This document shows, in pieces, positions 28,398 to 37,094 of a stretch of DNA of 64,000 nucleotides (its first letter is position 1; every line of letters starts with the position of its first letter). The stretch comes from CAVSRC01 sp963782045 (lineage in GTDB: Bacteria; Pseudomonadota; Alphaproteobacteria; Rhizobiales; Kaistiaceae). Below the pieces are notes generated by a model. The model saw only the letters and a list, made by a program, of their open reading frames with translations. It did not search any database and had not been told where the DNA came from. The translations under genes and the position numbers were made by a program. Location: contig CAWAIR010000015.1 in the NCBI GenBank assembly GCA_963782045.1, forward strand, positions 80,327 through 144,326, written 5' to 3'.

Positions 28398-29834
28398 CTA
28401 AAGCCAGTCGCGCAGGCGATACCAGGTCATGGCCGCGACCAGAGCCGGGAAGCGCAGGAGGGGCCCTCCCGGAAACGCCGACACCGGCAGCGCGGCGAAT
28501 GTGTCGAGCTTGGCCGTGTTGCCGGCGATGGCTTCGGCCAGGATCTTTCCCGCGAACGGCGCGATGGCGACGCCCTGGCCGGAATAGCCGGCGGCGGCAT
28601 AGACGCCCGGCCGCACGCGGCGAATATAGGGCAGGCGCTGAAGCGTGATCGCCAGCGTGCCGCCCCAGGCATAGGCGAGCGGGGTCTCGGCAAGCTCGGG
28701 ATAGATACGGACGAGATGGTTGCGCACCAGTTGCGCAACGTCGTCGCGATGATGGTGACCATAAGTCTCGCCGCCGCCGAAAACCAGGCGGCCGTCGGCC
28801 GTTGGCCGGAAGTAGTAGACCACGAAGCGAGTGTCCGAAACCGCTTCGCCGCCGTGAATGACACCGCCCGGCTTTCCGGCGCCGATCGGCTCGGTGGCAA
28901 CGATGTAATTGTCGATCGGCATCACCCGAGCATCGACCTGGCTGTCGATGCCGGCGAGATAGCCATTGCCGGCCAGGATGACGATGTCGGCCCTAAGCGT
29001 GGCGGTCTCGTCACCTCTCCCCTGTGGGGAGAGGTCGGACCGAAGGTCCGGGTGAGGGGGTTCCATGCCCTCCGGATGGCTCGGCACCCCCTCTCCCTGT
29101 CCCTCTCCCTGTCCCTCTCCCCGTTGGGGAGAGGGGACGGATACGGTGGGCGTAGCAGAGTTGCATGCCACGGTGAACCCCGTCGCCGCCTCTCCGCTCA
29201 CCTTGGCGGCCCGCGTGCCCTCGAAGATGCGGGCACCGGCCTTGGCTGCGGCGCCGGCGAGTCCTTGCGCGAATTTCAGCGGATCGAGATGGCCGGCGCG
29301 CGCGTCGCGCCGCCCGCCGAAATAGACGCCGGTGCCGATCGCCTCGGCGAGCGCCGCGCGGTCGAGCCAGGTGACGGCGTCATAGCCGTAGTCCCGCCTG
29401 AGCTTGTCGACATAGGCGATCTCATCGGCGACCAGCCGCTCACGGTGCACGGTTTCGATCAGGCCAGCCCGCCAGTCGCAGGCGATGGCGTGCCTGTCGA
29501 TGAGGCCGAGCGTGGTGGCCTTGGCCTCCTCGGCCAGCGCCCACAGGCGGAGGGCAGCATCGGCGCCGAGATGCGTCTCCAGCCAGTCCTGGTCGCGCCG
29601 CTGGCCGCTATGGAGCTGGCCGCCGTTGCGTCCCGAGGCGCCCCAGCCGACGCGGTTTGCCTCCACCAGCGCCACCTCGATGCCGGCCTCCGCCAGATGC
29701 AGCGCCGCCGACAGTCCGGTGAAGCCGCCGCCGACGATGGCGACATCGGCCCGCGCGGACTCGGCCAGCGGCGGAAAGACCAGCGCGTCATCCGCCGTCG
29801 CGGCATAGAGGGACGGGGCGTGAGCGGACGTCAC
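28398..29834 (-). CDS. FAD-dependent oxidoreductase, gamma-glutamylputrescine oxidase-like, with in-frame repeat insertion
   Basis: This 478-residue DAO-family flavoprotein has the FAD motif VAIVGGGFTGLSAALHLAEA and VGWGASGRNGGQLHSGQ near the N-terminus, and RLPYIRRVRPGVYAAAGYSG then QGVAIAP near the end. It resembles PuuB, which oxidises gamma-glutamylputrescine. Residues about 233-275 (GEGQGEGQGEG and flanks) are encoded by a palindromic repeat and have no counterpart in the fold; without them the length is about 436, normal for PuuB. The GTG start overlaps the cupin stop. A PuuA-like ligase and Pot transporter are nearby. Confidence 0.85.
   Translation of the reverse strand: MTSAHAPSLYAATADDALVFPPLAESARADVAIVGGGFTGLSAALHLAEAGIEVALVEANRVGWGASGRNGGQLHSGQRRDQDWLETHLGADAALRLWALAEEAKATTLGLIDRHAIACDWRAGLIETVHRERLVADEIAYVDKLRRDYGYDAVTWLDRAALAEAIGTGVYFGGRRDARAGHLDPLKFAQGLAGAAAKAGARIFEGTRAAKVSGEAATGFTVACNSATPTVSVPSPQRGEGQGEGQGEGVPSHPEGMEPPHPDLRSDLSPQGRGDETATLRADIVILAGNGYLAGIDSQVDARVMPIDNYIVATEPIGAGKPGGVIHGGEAVSDTRFVVYYFRPTADGRLVFGGGETYGHHHRDDVAQLVRNHLVRIYPELAETPLAYAWGGTLAITLQRLPYIRRVRPGVYAAAGYSGQGVAIAPFAGKILAEAIAGNTAKLDTFAALPVSAFPGGPLLRFPALVAAMTWYRLRDWL
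29012..29138. repeat. Palindromic repeat inserted in frame in a coding sequence
   Basis: The segment begins CCTCTCCCCTGTGGGGAGAGG (split hairpin) and a second stem CGGACC/GGTCCG, then GGGTGAGGGGG. It ends with three tandem copies of a 12-base unit CCCTCTCCCTGT and a closing stem CTCTCCCC/GGGGAGAG. The design matches the intergenic repeat at 3874-3924. The frame of the flavoprotein stays open through about 126 bases. Confidence 0.85.
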
Positions 29835-30307
29835 CCGCTCCGCCGTTCCTGTTTCGGGTAGGGCGTGCCGTTCCTGTGGACATAGGCGCCGGCCGGCGTC
29901 GTCTTCATGTCGATGTCGGAGTAGTAGGCGCAGTCGTCTTCGAAGCGCGAGCCGATCTCGAGCAGCACCACGTCGTCGTCGGAGCGGTTGCGGAAGCTGT
30001 GGCCGTTCTCCTCGCCCGCCCTGAAGCCGGCGGCATCGCCGGCGTGGAGAATTTCCTCGCCGTCGTCGGTGACCAGCGTCACCTCGCCGGAGACCACATA
30101 GACCAGCTCGTCCTCCTTGTCGTGCCAGTGGCGCTGGCTCGACCAGGCGCCCGGCGGCAGTGTGCAGAGATTGACACCGAACTGGCTGAGGCCCGCGGCA
30201 TCGCCGAGCCTGACGCGGTGGCGCGCGCGGCAGGGCGCGTCGAAGGGCGGCGGATAGAGCGTGCCAGCGCTGACCGGCGCTTTCTCCAGGTCGATCTTCT
30301 TGGACAT
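29831..30307 (-). CDS. Cupin-domain protein
   Basis: This 158-residue single-domain cupin has the metal-binding motif 1 RHWHDKEDELVYVVSGEVTL (two His, Glu) and motif 2 GDAAGFRAGEENGHSFRNR (His). A C-terminal segment YYSDIDMKTTPAGAYVHRNG is typical of cupins linked to amine or sugar catabolism. It is co-transcribed with the FAD oxidoreductase through a four-base overlap. It may handle an unstable product of that oxidase, but this is inference. Confidence 0.88.
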   Translation of the reverse strand: MSKKIDLEKAPVSAGTLYPPPFDAPCRARHRVRLGDAAGLSQFGVNLCTLPPGAWSSQRHWHDKEDELVYVVSGEVTLVTDDGEEILHAGDAAGFRAGEENGHSFRNRSDDDVVLLEIGSRFEDDCAYYSDIDMKTTPAGAYVHRNGTPYPKQERRSG

Positions 30308-30371
30308 GGCGATGGCTCCACATGGACAGGTGCAGCCATTCTAGCGCTGCGCGCCGGCAGGTCACTCACTA

Positions 30372-31445
30372 CTATTCGGCCGCCTCGGGCTCGCCGGGGA
30401 TGTCCGTCTCCTGCTGCAGCGTATCGCGGACATAGAGCTGCTTGACCGCGACGAAGAGGACGACGGTGAGCGGCGTCGCCAGCAGCAGGCCGAGCGGCCC
30501 GAAGAGCACGCTCAGCGCCAGCAGCGCGAACAGCGCCAGCGCGGGCGGCAGGTCGACCGCGCGCCGCTGGATCATCGGCACGATGACGTTCGATTCGAGC
30601 TGCTGGATGCCGACATAGAGCGCCAGCACCCACAGCACTGTGGCGTTGCCGTGCGGCAGCGCCAGCAGCAGGCCCGGCACGGCGCTGACGATCGGCCCGA
30701 CCAGGGGCACGAACTCGGCAATGCCGGCGAACACGCCGAGCGCCAGCGCCGAGGGGATGCCGATGATCGACAGGCCGATGGCGACGGCGGCGCCGACCAT
30801 CACCATGGAAGCCAGTTGCCCGAGCAGCCACAGGCGGAGCGCGGTGCCGGCATGCTCGGTCGCCGGCGCGACGTGGTCGCGGAGCTTCGCCGGCAGCAGG
30901 GCCAGCGCGCCGCGGCGGTAGAGATCGGGCCGCAGGGCGACATAGAGTCCGGCGACGACCACCAGGAAGGCGTTAGCGGCGATGCCGATGAAGCCGGTGG
31001 TGTAGCCGGCGAGGCTGAGCAGCACGTTGCCGCGCGCGGCAAATTCACCGATCTGCGTGGTGATGCGGTCGGACAGGTTGTCGATGCCGATCATCTCGCC
31101 CAAGGCGGAGACCTCGCGCGGCAGCTGGTCGAGCAGCATCGCCACCTGGCCGGAGAGTTGGGCGCCCATGAACACGGAGAAGGCGGCGAGTACCAGCACG
31201 ATGGTCAGGCCGGCGATGGCCACCGCCCAGCCGCGCGAGATCGGCACCAGCCGGCGGATCAGGTCGGCGATGCCGAGCAGGATGCCGGCAATCACGATGG
31301 CGGCGAATGCCAGCAGGAAGACATCCATCAACTGCCAGATGAGGAGGGCAAGCACGATGAGCCCGCCGGCGGCCAGGACGGTGCGCAACAGCTCGCCGTT
31401 GCGGTTCCCTGCGTCGGCCGGCCGTGACGTGCGCTCGAAATCCAT
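30372..31445 (-). CDS. AI-2E family transporter (PerM/TqsA type)
   Basis: This 357-residue membrane protein has about eight helices and the AI-2E family segments LLIWQLMDVFLLAFAAIVIA, then FVPLVGPIVSAVPGLLLALP, and YVGIQQLESNVIVPMIQRRA and LSVLFGPLGLLLATPLTVVL. Members export autoinducer-2 or act as Na+/H+ antiporters. The exact substrate is not predictable. It is separated from the cupin gene by 64 bases and from the next gene by a longer gap. Confidence 0.9.
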   Translation of the reverse strand: MDFERTSRPADAGNRNGELLRTVLAAGGLIVLALLIWQLMDVFLLAFAAIVIAGILLGIADLIRRLVPISRGWAVAIAGLTIVLVLAAFSVFMGAQLSGQVAMLLDQLPREVSALGEMIGIDNLSDRITTQIGEFAARGNVLLSLAGYTTGFIGIAANAFLVVVAGLYVALRPDLYRRGALALLPAKLRDHVAPATEHAGTALRLWLLGQLASMVMVGAAVAIGLSIIGIPSALALGVFAGIAEFVPLVGPIVSAVPGLLLALPHGNATVLWVLALYVGIQQLESNVIVPMIQRRAVDLPPALALFALLALSVLFGPLGLLLATPLTVVLFVAVKQLYVRDTLQQETDIPGEPEAAE

Positions 31446-31572
31446 GATGCTCCGCAGACTGAAGCCCCCGGAGGTCGAACGGGCGCGGCGCGGGAAGGTT
31501 CCCGTGGGCGAAGGAGATCGGGGCGCTCGTCGGGCCGACGTCGCCCTCCCCCCGGGGCGCGGTCCGGGCGAT

Positions 31573-31995
31573 CTAGCCGGGCGCGGCCGGAGGCCGGACG
31601 CGATGATCCGTCAGGAATTCCCGGTCGAATTTCGACATGGCTCCGGAGTTCCACATGCCATTCCACTTCGGAGCGTGGCCATGCCGCCTCTTCATCCAGT
31701 CGAACAGTTCGGAATGCCGCACGAGATACCACTCGCGTCGCCGGGCGGGCTGCAAGGGGCCATCCGGAAACAGCATCCAGATGCGAGGCAGGCTGCCGTA
31801 GCGATTCCAGTCGACGGTGATACGGCCCTTGAGCTGCACCGCGATAAGGTCTCCAACGGGCGTCCTGAGGATCAGATCTTCGCCTTCTGTGTCAGCTTCC
31901 GGTCGATAGACCCGATAGCCGCACCTGATGAGCAACGCAGACGCTTCGGCACGGTTGGCAGCTTCGATCTCGTTGGACGACAACCTCACCGGCAT
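31573..31995 (-). CDS. Hypothetical protein with PD-(D/E)XK-like pattern
   Basis: I do not recognise a named family in this 140-residue protein. It contains EIEAANRAEASALLIRCGYR then VYRPEADTEGEDLILRT and GDLIAVQLKGRITVDWNRYG. The order Glu, Asp in EDLI, then Q-x-K in VQLKGR is that of PD-(D/E)XK nuclease-fold proteins, many of which protect DNA or act in restriction. The C-terminus EWYLVRHSELFDWMKRRHGH is basic and may contact nucleic acid. The ATG at 31995 lies 27 bases after the end of the glutamine synthetase-like gene. Confidence 0.6.
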   Translation of the reverse strand: MPVRLSSNEIEAANRAEASALLIRCGYRVYRPEADTEGEDLILRTPVGDLIAVQLKGRITVDWNRYGSLPRIWMLFPDGPLQPARRREWYLVRHSELFDWMKRRHGHAPKWNGMWNSGAMSKFDREFLTDHRVRPPAAPG

Positions 31996-32021
31996 GCGGC
32001 TTGTCTCTGAAACGACTGTCC

Positions 32022-33419
32022 TCACACGTTGAGCAACAGGAATTCCCGCTCCCACGGGCTGATCACCTGCATGAAGGTCTCGAACTCAGCCTGCTTGATG
32101 GCGCGGTACGTGGTGACGAAGCGCCTGCCGAAGATCTCGACCAGCTCTTCGCACTCCTCGAACAGCGCCACCGCTTCCAGCAGGCCGCGCGGCAGGGCGA
32201 TCTCGGATTCGTTGGCGGATCCGGCGACCGGCTCGGAGACCATCAGCCCCTCGGTCATGCCGAGATAGCCGCAGGCCAGCGACGCGGCGATCGCCAGATA
32301 CGGATTGGCGTCGGAGGAGGGGATGCGGTTCTCGATGCGCCGCCCCGCCGGCGTCGAATAGGGCACCCGCAGGCCGACGGTGCGGTTGTCGTAGCCCCAC
32401 ATGGTGTTGACCGGCGCCGAGCCGGAGCGGATCAGCCGCCGGTAGGAGTTGACGTAGGGCGCCATGATGCAGGTCACCGCCGGCAGGTACTTCTGCGAGC
32501 CGCCGATGAAGGCGAAGAACTCCGGCGTCGGGTCGCCGGCCTCGTCGGAGAAGATGTTGGCGCCGGTCTTCATGTCGTTGATCGACTGGTGGATGTGCAT
32601 CGCCGACCCCGGCTCCAGCGTCATCGGCTTGGCCATGAAGGTGGCGTACATGTCGTGGCGCAGCGCCGCCTCGCGGATGGTGCGCTTGAACTGGAACACC
32701 TGGTCGGCCAGCACCAGCGGGTCGCCGTGGCGCAGGTTGATCTCCATCTGCGCCGCGCCTTCCTCGTGGATCAGCGTGTCGATTTCCAGGTCCTGCTGTC
32801 CGGAGAAGTCGTAGATGTCGTCGAACAGGTCATCGAACTCGTTAACCGCGGCGATCGAATAGGACTGGCGCGCCGATTCCGGCCGCCCCGAGCGGCCGCT
32901 CGGCGGCTCCAGCGGATAGTCGGGATCCTTGTTCGGCTTGACCAGGTAGAACTCGATCTCGGGCGCCACCACCGGCACCCAGCCGCGGTTGCGGTAGAGC
33001 TCGATCACCCGGCGCAGCACCTGGCGCGGCGCGATCTCCACCGGCCGCCCGTCGGCGTGGTAGGCGTCGTGGATGACCTGCGCCGTCGGGTCGCTTTCCC
33101 ACGGCACCACCGAGAGGGTCGAAAAATCCGGCTCTAGGTGGATATCCTGGTCAGCGCTGTCGTTCTGAAAGGTCTCGTCGTCGTGCGGCCAGTCGCCGGT
33201 GATGGTCTGGGTGAAGATCGAGCCGGGCATCGCCATGATCGGTCCGGCGATGAACTTCTGCACCGGCATCATCTTGCCCCGCGCCACGCCCGCCTGGTCG
33301 GGCACGATGCACTCGATGTCTTCAATGCCGCGATCAGCGATCCACGCCTGCGCCTCTGTCAACGATGCCACCCCCCGGATCCGTTCGGCGGCGGGCGGGG
33401 TCTTTCTCTTGCGTGCCAC
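32022..33419 (-). CDS. Glutamine synthetase-family ligase (gamma-glutamylpolyamine synthetase-like)
   Basis: This 465-residue enzyme has the GS beta-grasp and catalytic domains: VAPEIEFYLVKPNKDPDYP with metal-binding Glu, HEEGAAQMEINLRHGDPLVL, PGSAMHIHQSINDMKTGANI and NPYLAIAASLACGYLG. An N-terminal extension (RIRGVASLTEAQAWIADRGI) and sequence style match PuuA/GlnT-type ligases rather than the nitrogen-assimilating GlnA. It probably joins glutamate to putrescine, the first step before the PuuB-like oxidase at 28.4 kb. It is divergent from the Pot polyamine importer, which supports that role. Confidence 0.85.
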   Translation of the reverse strand: MARKRKTPPAAERIRGVASLTEAQAWIADRGIEDIECIVPDQAGVARGKMMPVQKFIAGPIMAMPGSIFTQTITGDWPHDDETFQNDSADQDIHLEPDFSTLSVVPWESDPTAQVIHDAYHADGRPVEIAPRQVLRRVIELYRNRGWVPVVAPEIEFYLVKPNKDPDYPLEPPSGRSGRPESARQSYSIAAVNEFDDLFDDIYDFSGQQDLEIDTLIHEEGAAQMEINLRHGDPLVLADQVFQFKRTIREAALRHDMYATFMAKPMTLEPGSAMHIHQSINDMKTGANIFSDEAGDPTPEFFAFIGGSQKYLPAVTCIMAPYVNSYRRLIRSGSAPVNTMWGYDNRTVGLRVPYSTPAGRRIENRIPSSDANPYLAIAASLACGYLGMTEGLMVSEPVAGSANESEIALPRGLLEAVALFEECEELVEIFGRRFVTTYRAIKQAEFETFMQVISPWEREFLLLNV

Positions 33420-33677
33420 AGGTCACCTGATGTTGCCGCCAGGGCGCCGCCATCGGGGAAGCGCCATGGCGAGAAGAAACGGCGCGGTCCAGGGATTTTG
33501 CGCGCAATCGCCACTATCGGCAACCGGACCGCGGCTGGCGCGTTTCTAGCACGGCGTGCCACCGACCCTGTTGTCGCCGTTCGCGATCAACCTTAACGTG
33601 GGGGCAAGTCCGGCCGGAACCGGCGTCGTTTGGCGTGTTGGTCCGTTCGGCCCGAGGTCGTTGGGAAGGAGACCGAC

Positions 33678-34769
33678 ATGCCTGCTCGCACTGCCCTATT
33701 GCTCGCCACCGCCGCCCTTTTCGTCGCCACTTCGGCCTCCGCCGAGGACAAGGTGGTCAATGTCTACAACTGGTCGGACTACATCGCCGACGACACCCTT
33801 GCGAATTTCACCAAGGAGACCGGCATCAAGGTCACCTATGACGTCTACGATTCGATGGAGACGCTCGAGGCCAAGGTCTATGCCGGCGCCTCTGGCTACG
33901 ATGTCATCGTGCCGACCAATCCGAACCTGCAGCGCATGATCCAGGCGGGCGTCCTGCAGCCGCTCGACAAGTCGAAGCTGCCCAACGACAAGCACCAGTG
34001 GAAGTTCATCTCCGATCGTCTGGCGGCCTACGATCCCGGCAACAAATACGCCGAGGACTACATGTGGGGCACCACCGGCATCGGCTACAACATCGACAAG
34101 ATCAAGCAGATCATGCCCGATGCGCCGGTCGATTCCTGGGCGATGGTCTTCGATCCCAAGGTCGTGTCGAAGTTCAAGAGCTGCGGCGTCTATTTCCTCG
34201 ATTCGCCGGACGACGTGATCCCGTCGATGCTCGCCTATCTCGGCCTCGACCCGAACTCCAAGAAGCCGGACGATCTCAACAAGGCGGCCGACGCGCTGAA
34301 GGCGGTCACCCCCTACGTGCAGAAGTTCCATTCGTCGGAATACATCGATGCGCTCGCCAATGGCGACATCTGCATCGCCATCGGCTATTCGGGCGATGTC
34401 TTCCAGGCGCGCGACCGTGCCGACGAAGCCAAGAACGGCGTCCACATCGACTACAAGATTCCCAAGGAGGGCGCGCTGATGTGGTTCGATTCGATGGCCA
34501 TCCTCAAGGACGCCCCGCATCCCGACAATGCGCTCGCCTTCATCAACTACATGTTGGACCCGAAGGTGGCCGCGGCGAACTCCAACTACGTCTACTACGC
34601 CAACGGCAATAAGGATTCGCAGAGCCTGCTCAGCAAGGATGTCATCGACGACCCGGCCATCTACCCGCCTCAGGCGGTCCTCGACAAGACGTTCACCACC
34701 ACCCCGCCGGGCCAGAGCACCCAGCGCCTGTGGACGCGATTGTGGACGGCGGTGAAGACGGGGCAGTGA
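33678..34769 (+). CDS. potF: Polyamine ABC transporter, periplasmic binding protein
   Basis: This 363-residue protein has a signal peptide (ARTALLLATAALFVATSASA) and the PotF/PotD fold: VVNVYNWSDYIADDTLANFT, then YDVIVPTNPNLQRMIQAG, and WGTTGIGYNIDKI. Asp and Trp residues (NWSDY, YMWGTTG) form the amine pocket in the family. It is the first gene of potFGHI. The ATG at 33678 follows GGGAAGGAG. It binds putrescine or a related diamine for import. Confidence 0.92.
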   Translation: MPARTALLLATAALFVATSASAEDKVVNVYNWSDYIADDTLANFTKETGIKVTYDVYDSMETLEAKVYAGASGYDVIVPTNPNLQRMIQAGVLQPLDKSKLPNDKHQWKFISDRLAAYDPGNKYAEDYMWGTTGIGYNIDKIKQIMPDAPVDSWAMVFDPKVVSKFKSCGVYFLDSPDDVIPSMLAYLGLDPNSKKPDDLNKAADALKAVTPYVQKFHSSEYIDALANGDICIAIGYSGDVFQARDRADEAKNGVHIDYKIPKEGALMWFDSMAILKDAPHPDNALAFINYMLDPKVAAANSNYVYYANGNKDSQSLLSKDVIDDPAIYPPQAVLDKTFTTTPPGQSTQRLWTRLWTAVKTGQ

Positions 34770-34783
34770 TCGGTTGATCGGGC

Positions 34784-34807
34784 GGCGGCGCGGCCACCGG
34801 CGCCGCC
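34784..34807 (+). promoter_or_regulatory. Intercistronic hairpin between potF and potG
   Basis: GGCGGCGC (34784-34791) pairs with GCGCCGCC (34800-34807) across eight bases, just after the potF stop. Such hairpins commonly protect the binding-protein mRNA from 3' decay and allow it to accumulate above the rest of the operon. Confidence 0.5.
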
Positions 34808-34820
34808 GACCTCAGGGGGG

Positions 34821-35978
34821 ATGATGGCCAAGACCGCTCTCGGACCGGTTCGGCGCAAGTTCGCTCCGTGGAACGATCCGGCCGCCAAGCCCTTCATCGA
34901 GTTTCGCGGCGTCACCAAGCGCTTCGGCGATTTCACCGCCGTCGACGACATCTCGCTCACCATCTACGAGCGAGAGTTCTTCGCCCTGCTCGGCCCCTCC
35001 GGCTGCGGCAAGACGACGATGATGCGCATGGTCGCCGGCTTCGACGATCCGACCGCCGGCGACATCCTGCTCGAGGGTCGGAGCCTGGCGGGCGTGCCGC
35101 CTCACCGGCGCCCAAGCAACATGATGTTCCAGTCCTACGCCCTGTTTCCGCACATGACGGTCGAAGGCAACGTCGCCTTCGGCCTCAAGCAGGCCGGCAT
35201 GCGCGGGCGCGACATCAGGGAGCGGGTCGCCGAGATGCTGAAGCTGGTCAAGCTCAGCCCCTTCGCCAAGCGCAAGCCGCACCAGCTTTCCGGCGGCCAG
35301 CGCCAGCGTGTCGCGCTTGCTCGCTCGCTCGCCAAGAAGCCCAAGGTGCTGCTGCTCGACGAGCCGCTCGGCGCGCTCGACAAGAAGCTGCGCGAGGAGA
35401 CCCAGTTCGAGCTGTCCGACCTTCAGGTCGATCTCGGCATGACCTTCATCATCGTCACCCACGATCAGGAAGAGGCGATGACCCTGGCCGACCGCATCGC
35501 CGTGATGGACCACGGCAAGATCGTGCAGATCGGCACGCCCTCGGAGATCTACGAGCAGCCCAACTCGCGCTACGTCGCCGACTTCATTGGCAACATCAAC
35601 CTGCTCGAAGGCAACATCACCGGCATCGAGGGTGGCGCCGTCCGGCTCGGATGCAGCGGCACCGGGGTCATCGTCGAGGTCGCCCAGCTCGAGATCCAGG
35701 CCGAGGTCGGCGACGCCGCCTGGTTCGCCGTCAGGCCGGAGAAGATCGGCGTCTCGCTGTCGCCCCCGGCCGACAAGTCGGTCAATGCCGTTCCCGGCGA
35801 GGTCTGGGACATCGGATATCTCGGCGACATCTCGATCTATCACGTGCGGCTGGCCACCGGCGCCACGCTGAAGGCGACGGTGGCCAACGCCACCCGCATG
35901 GTCGAGCGGCCGATCACCTGGGAGGACAAGGTCTGGCTCAACTGGTCGCGCGACAGCGGCGTGGTGCTGACCAAATGA
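34821..35978 (+). CDS. potG: Polyamine ABC transporter ATPase
   Basis: This 385-residue ATPase has Walker A LLGPSGCGKTTMMRM, signature LSGGQRQRVALARSLA, Walker B VLLLDEPLGALDKKLRE and the H-loop IIVTHDQEEAM. A C-terminal TOBE region (residues about 300-385) contains AWFAVRPEKIGVSLSP. This is the PotA/PotG type that powers putrescine or spermidine uptake. The ATG pair at 34821/34824 has a strong GGGGGG ribosome site. Confidence 0.94.
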   Translation: MMAKTALGPVRRKFAPWNDPAAKPFIEFRGVTKRFGDFTAVDDISLTIYEREFFALLGPSGCGKTTMMRMVAGFDDPTAGDILLEGRSLAGVPPHRRPSNMMFQSYALFPHMTVEGNVAFGLKQAGMRGRDIRERVAEMLKLVKLSPFAKRKPHQLSGGQRQRVALARSLAKKPKVLLLDEPLGALDKKLREETQFELSDLQVDLGMTFIIVTHDQEEAMTLADRIAVMDHGKIVQIGTPSEIYEQPNSRYVADFIGNINLLEGNITGIEGGAVRLGCSGTGVIVEVAQLEIQAEVGDAAWFAVRPEKIGVSLSPPADKSVNAVPGEVWDIGYLGDISIYHVRLATGATLKATVANATRMVERPITWEDKVWLNWSRDSGVVLTK

Positions 35979-36007
35979 CCGGCGTTTGGCTCCCATCCGA
36001 CCTGCGT

Positions 36008-36120
36008 GTCCCGGGCGCCGCGCGGCATGAAATGACGCGCCGCAGAACCGGGACCTGGGAAAGGATCGACTGGATCCCGGCTCTGCGGCGCACCGCTTCG
36101 CGCTGCACCGCGTCCGGGAC
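36008..36120. repeat. REP-like inverted repeats between potG and potH
   Basis: GTCCCGG (36008-36014) pairs with CCGGGAC (36048-36054), and a second pair ATCCCGG (about 36074) with CCGGGAC (36114-36120) follows. The bases between hold GCGGCGCACCGC-like symmetry. This 170-base gap between potG and potH has no gene. Similar imperfect palindromes are common between Rhizobiales genes, often inside operons. Confidence 0.6.
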
Positions 36121-36149
36121 GCGTCGGCCACAACGATGCGGGGAAGCCG

Positions 36150-37094
36150 ATGGCAGCCACTGACACCGCCGCTCCGGCCGCCGACGAGCCGCAGAAGAAG
36201 AGCCGGGCGCGCTGGCTGGTGCTGGTGATCCCCTATGCCTGGCTGCTGGTGCTGTTCTTCATTCCCTTCCTGATCGTGGTGAAGATCTCCTTCTCCACCT
36301 CGATCCTCGCCCAGCCGCCCTATTTCCCGACCTTCCACATCGGCGCTGGCCTCGCCGCGCTGTGGGGCGAAGCGAAGAAGTTCACCGTCGACAACTACAC
36401 CTTCCTCACCTCCGACGCCCTCTACGTGAAGGCCTACCTGTCGAGCCTGTGGATCGCGTTTGCCTCGACGGTGCTGGTCATCCTGGTCGGCTACCCCATC
36501 GCCTACGGCATGGCGCGGGCGCCGCGCCGCTGGCAGCCGACCCTGCTGATGCTGGTCATCCTGCCGTTCTGGACCTCGTTCCTCATCCGCGTCTACGCCT
36601 GGATCGGCATCCTCAAGAAGGAGGGCCTGCTCAACGAGCTGCTGCTCTGGCTCGGCGTCATCAACCACCCGCTGACCATCCTCAACACCAACTGGGCGGT
36701 CTATATCGGCATCGTCTATTCCTATCTGCCCTTCATGATCCTGCCGCTCTATGCGGCGCTGGAGAAGATGGACGAATCGCTGCTCGAAGCGGCGGAGGAT
36801 CTCGGCTGCACGCGGCTGAAGGCGTTCTGGAAAATCACCTTTCCGCTGTCGATGCCCGGCGTCATCGCCGGCTGCTTCCTCGTCTTCATCCCGGTCACCG
36901 GCGAATTCGTCATCCCCGATCTGCTCGGCGGCAACGGCACGCTGATGATCGGCAAGACGCTGTGGGATGAGTTCTTTTCCAACCGCGACTGGCCGCTGGC
37001 CTCGGCCGTCGCCGTCATCCTGCTGCTCATCCTGGTGGTACCGATCGTCGTTTTCCAGAACCAGGAACAGGTCCGCGCGGAGCGAGAGCAATGA
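36150..37094 (+). CDS. potH: Polyamine ABC transporter permease
   Basis: This 314-residue permease has six membrane segments, beginning ARWLVLVIPYAWLLVLFFIP. The EAA loop that contacts the ATPase is EKMDESLLEAAEDLGCTRLK then AFWKITFPLSMPGVIAG. The FLRxY region LVILPFWTSFLIRVYAWIGI matches PotH/PotB. Its stop overlaps the next start (ATGA). With PotI it forms the channel for putrescine. Confidence 0.93.
   Translation: MAATDTAAPAADEPQKKSRARWLVLVIPYAWLLVLFFIPFLIVVKISFSTSILAQPPYFPTFHIGAGLAALWGEAKKFTVDNYTFLTSDALYVKAYLSSLWIAFASTVLVILVGYPIAYGMARAPRRWQPTLLMLVILPFWTSFLIRVYAWIGILKKEGLLNELLLWLGVINHPLTILNTNWAVYIGIVYSYLPFMILPLYAALEKMDESLLEAAEDLGCTRLKAFWKITFPLSMPGVIAGCFLVFIPVTGEFVIPDLLGGNGTLMIGKTLWDEFFSNRDWPLASAVAVILLLILVVPIVVFQNQEQVRAEREQ

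Noticed and set aside
29084..29130. CRISPR-like tandem units
   Set aside because: The unit is only 12 bases, directly adjacent, without spacers; no cas gene is in the window.
34812..37091. Long open frame of 759 residues on the minus strand over the pot genes
   Set aside because: It mirrors potG and potH, is rich in Arg, Asp, Glu, Val and His from high-GC wobble bases, and has no recognisable domain.
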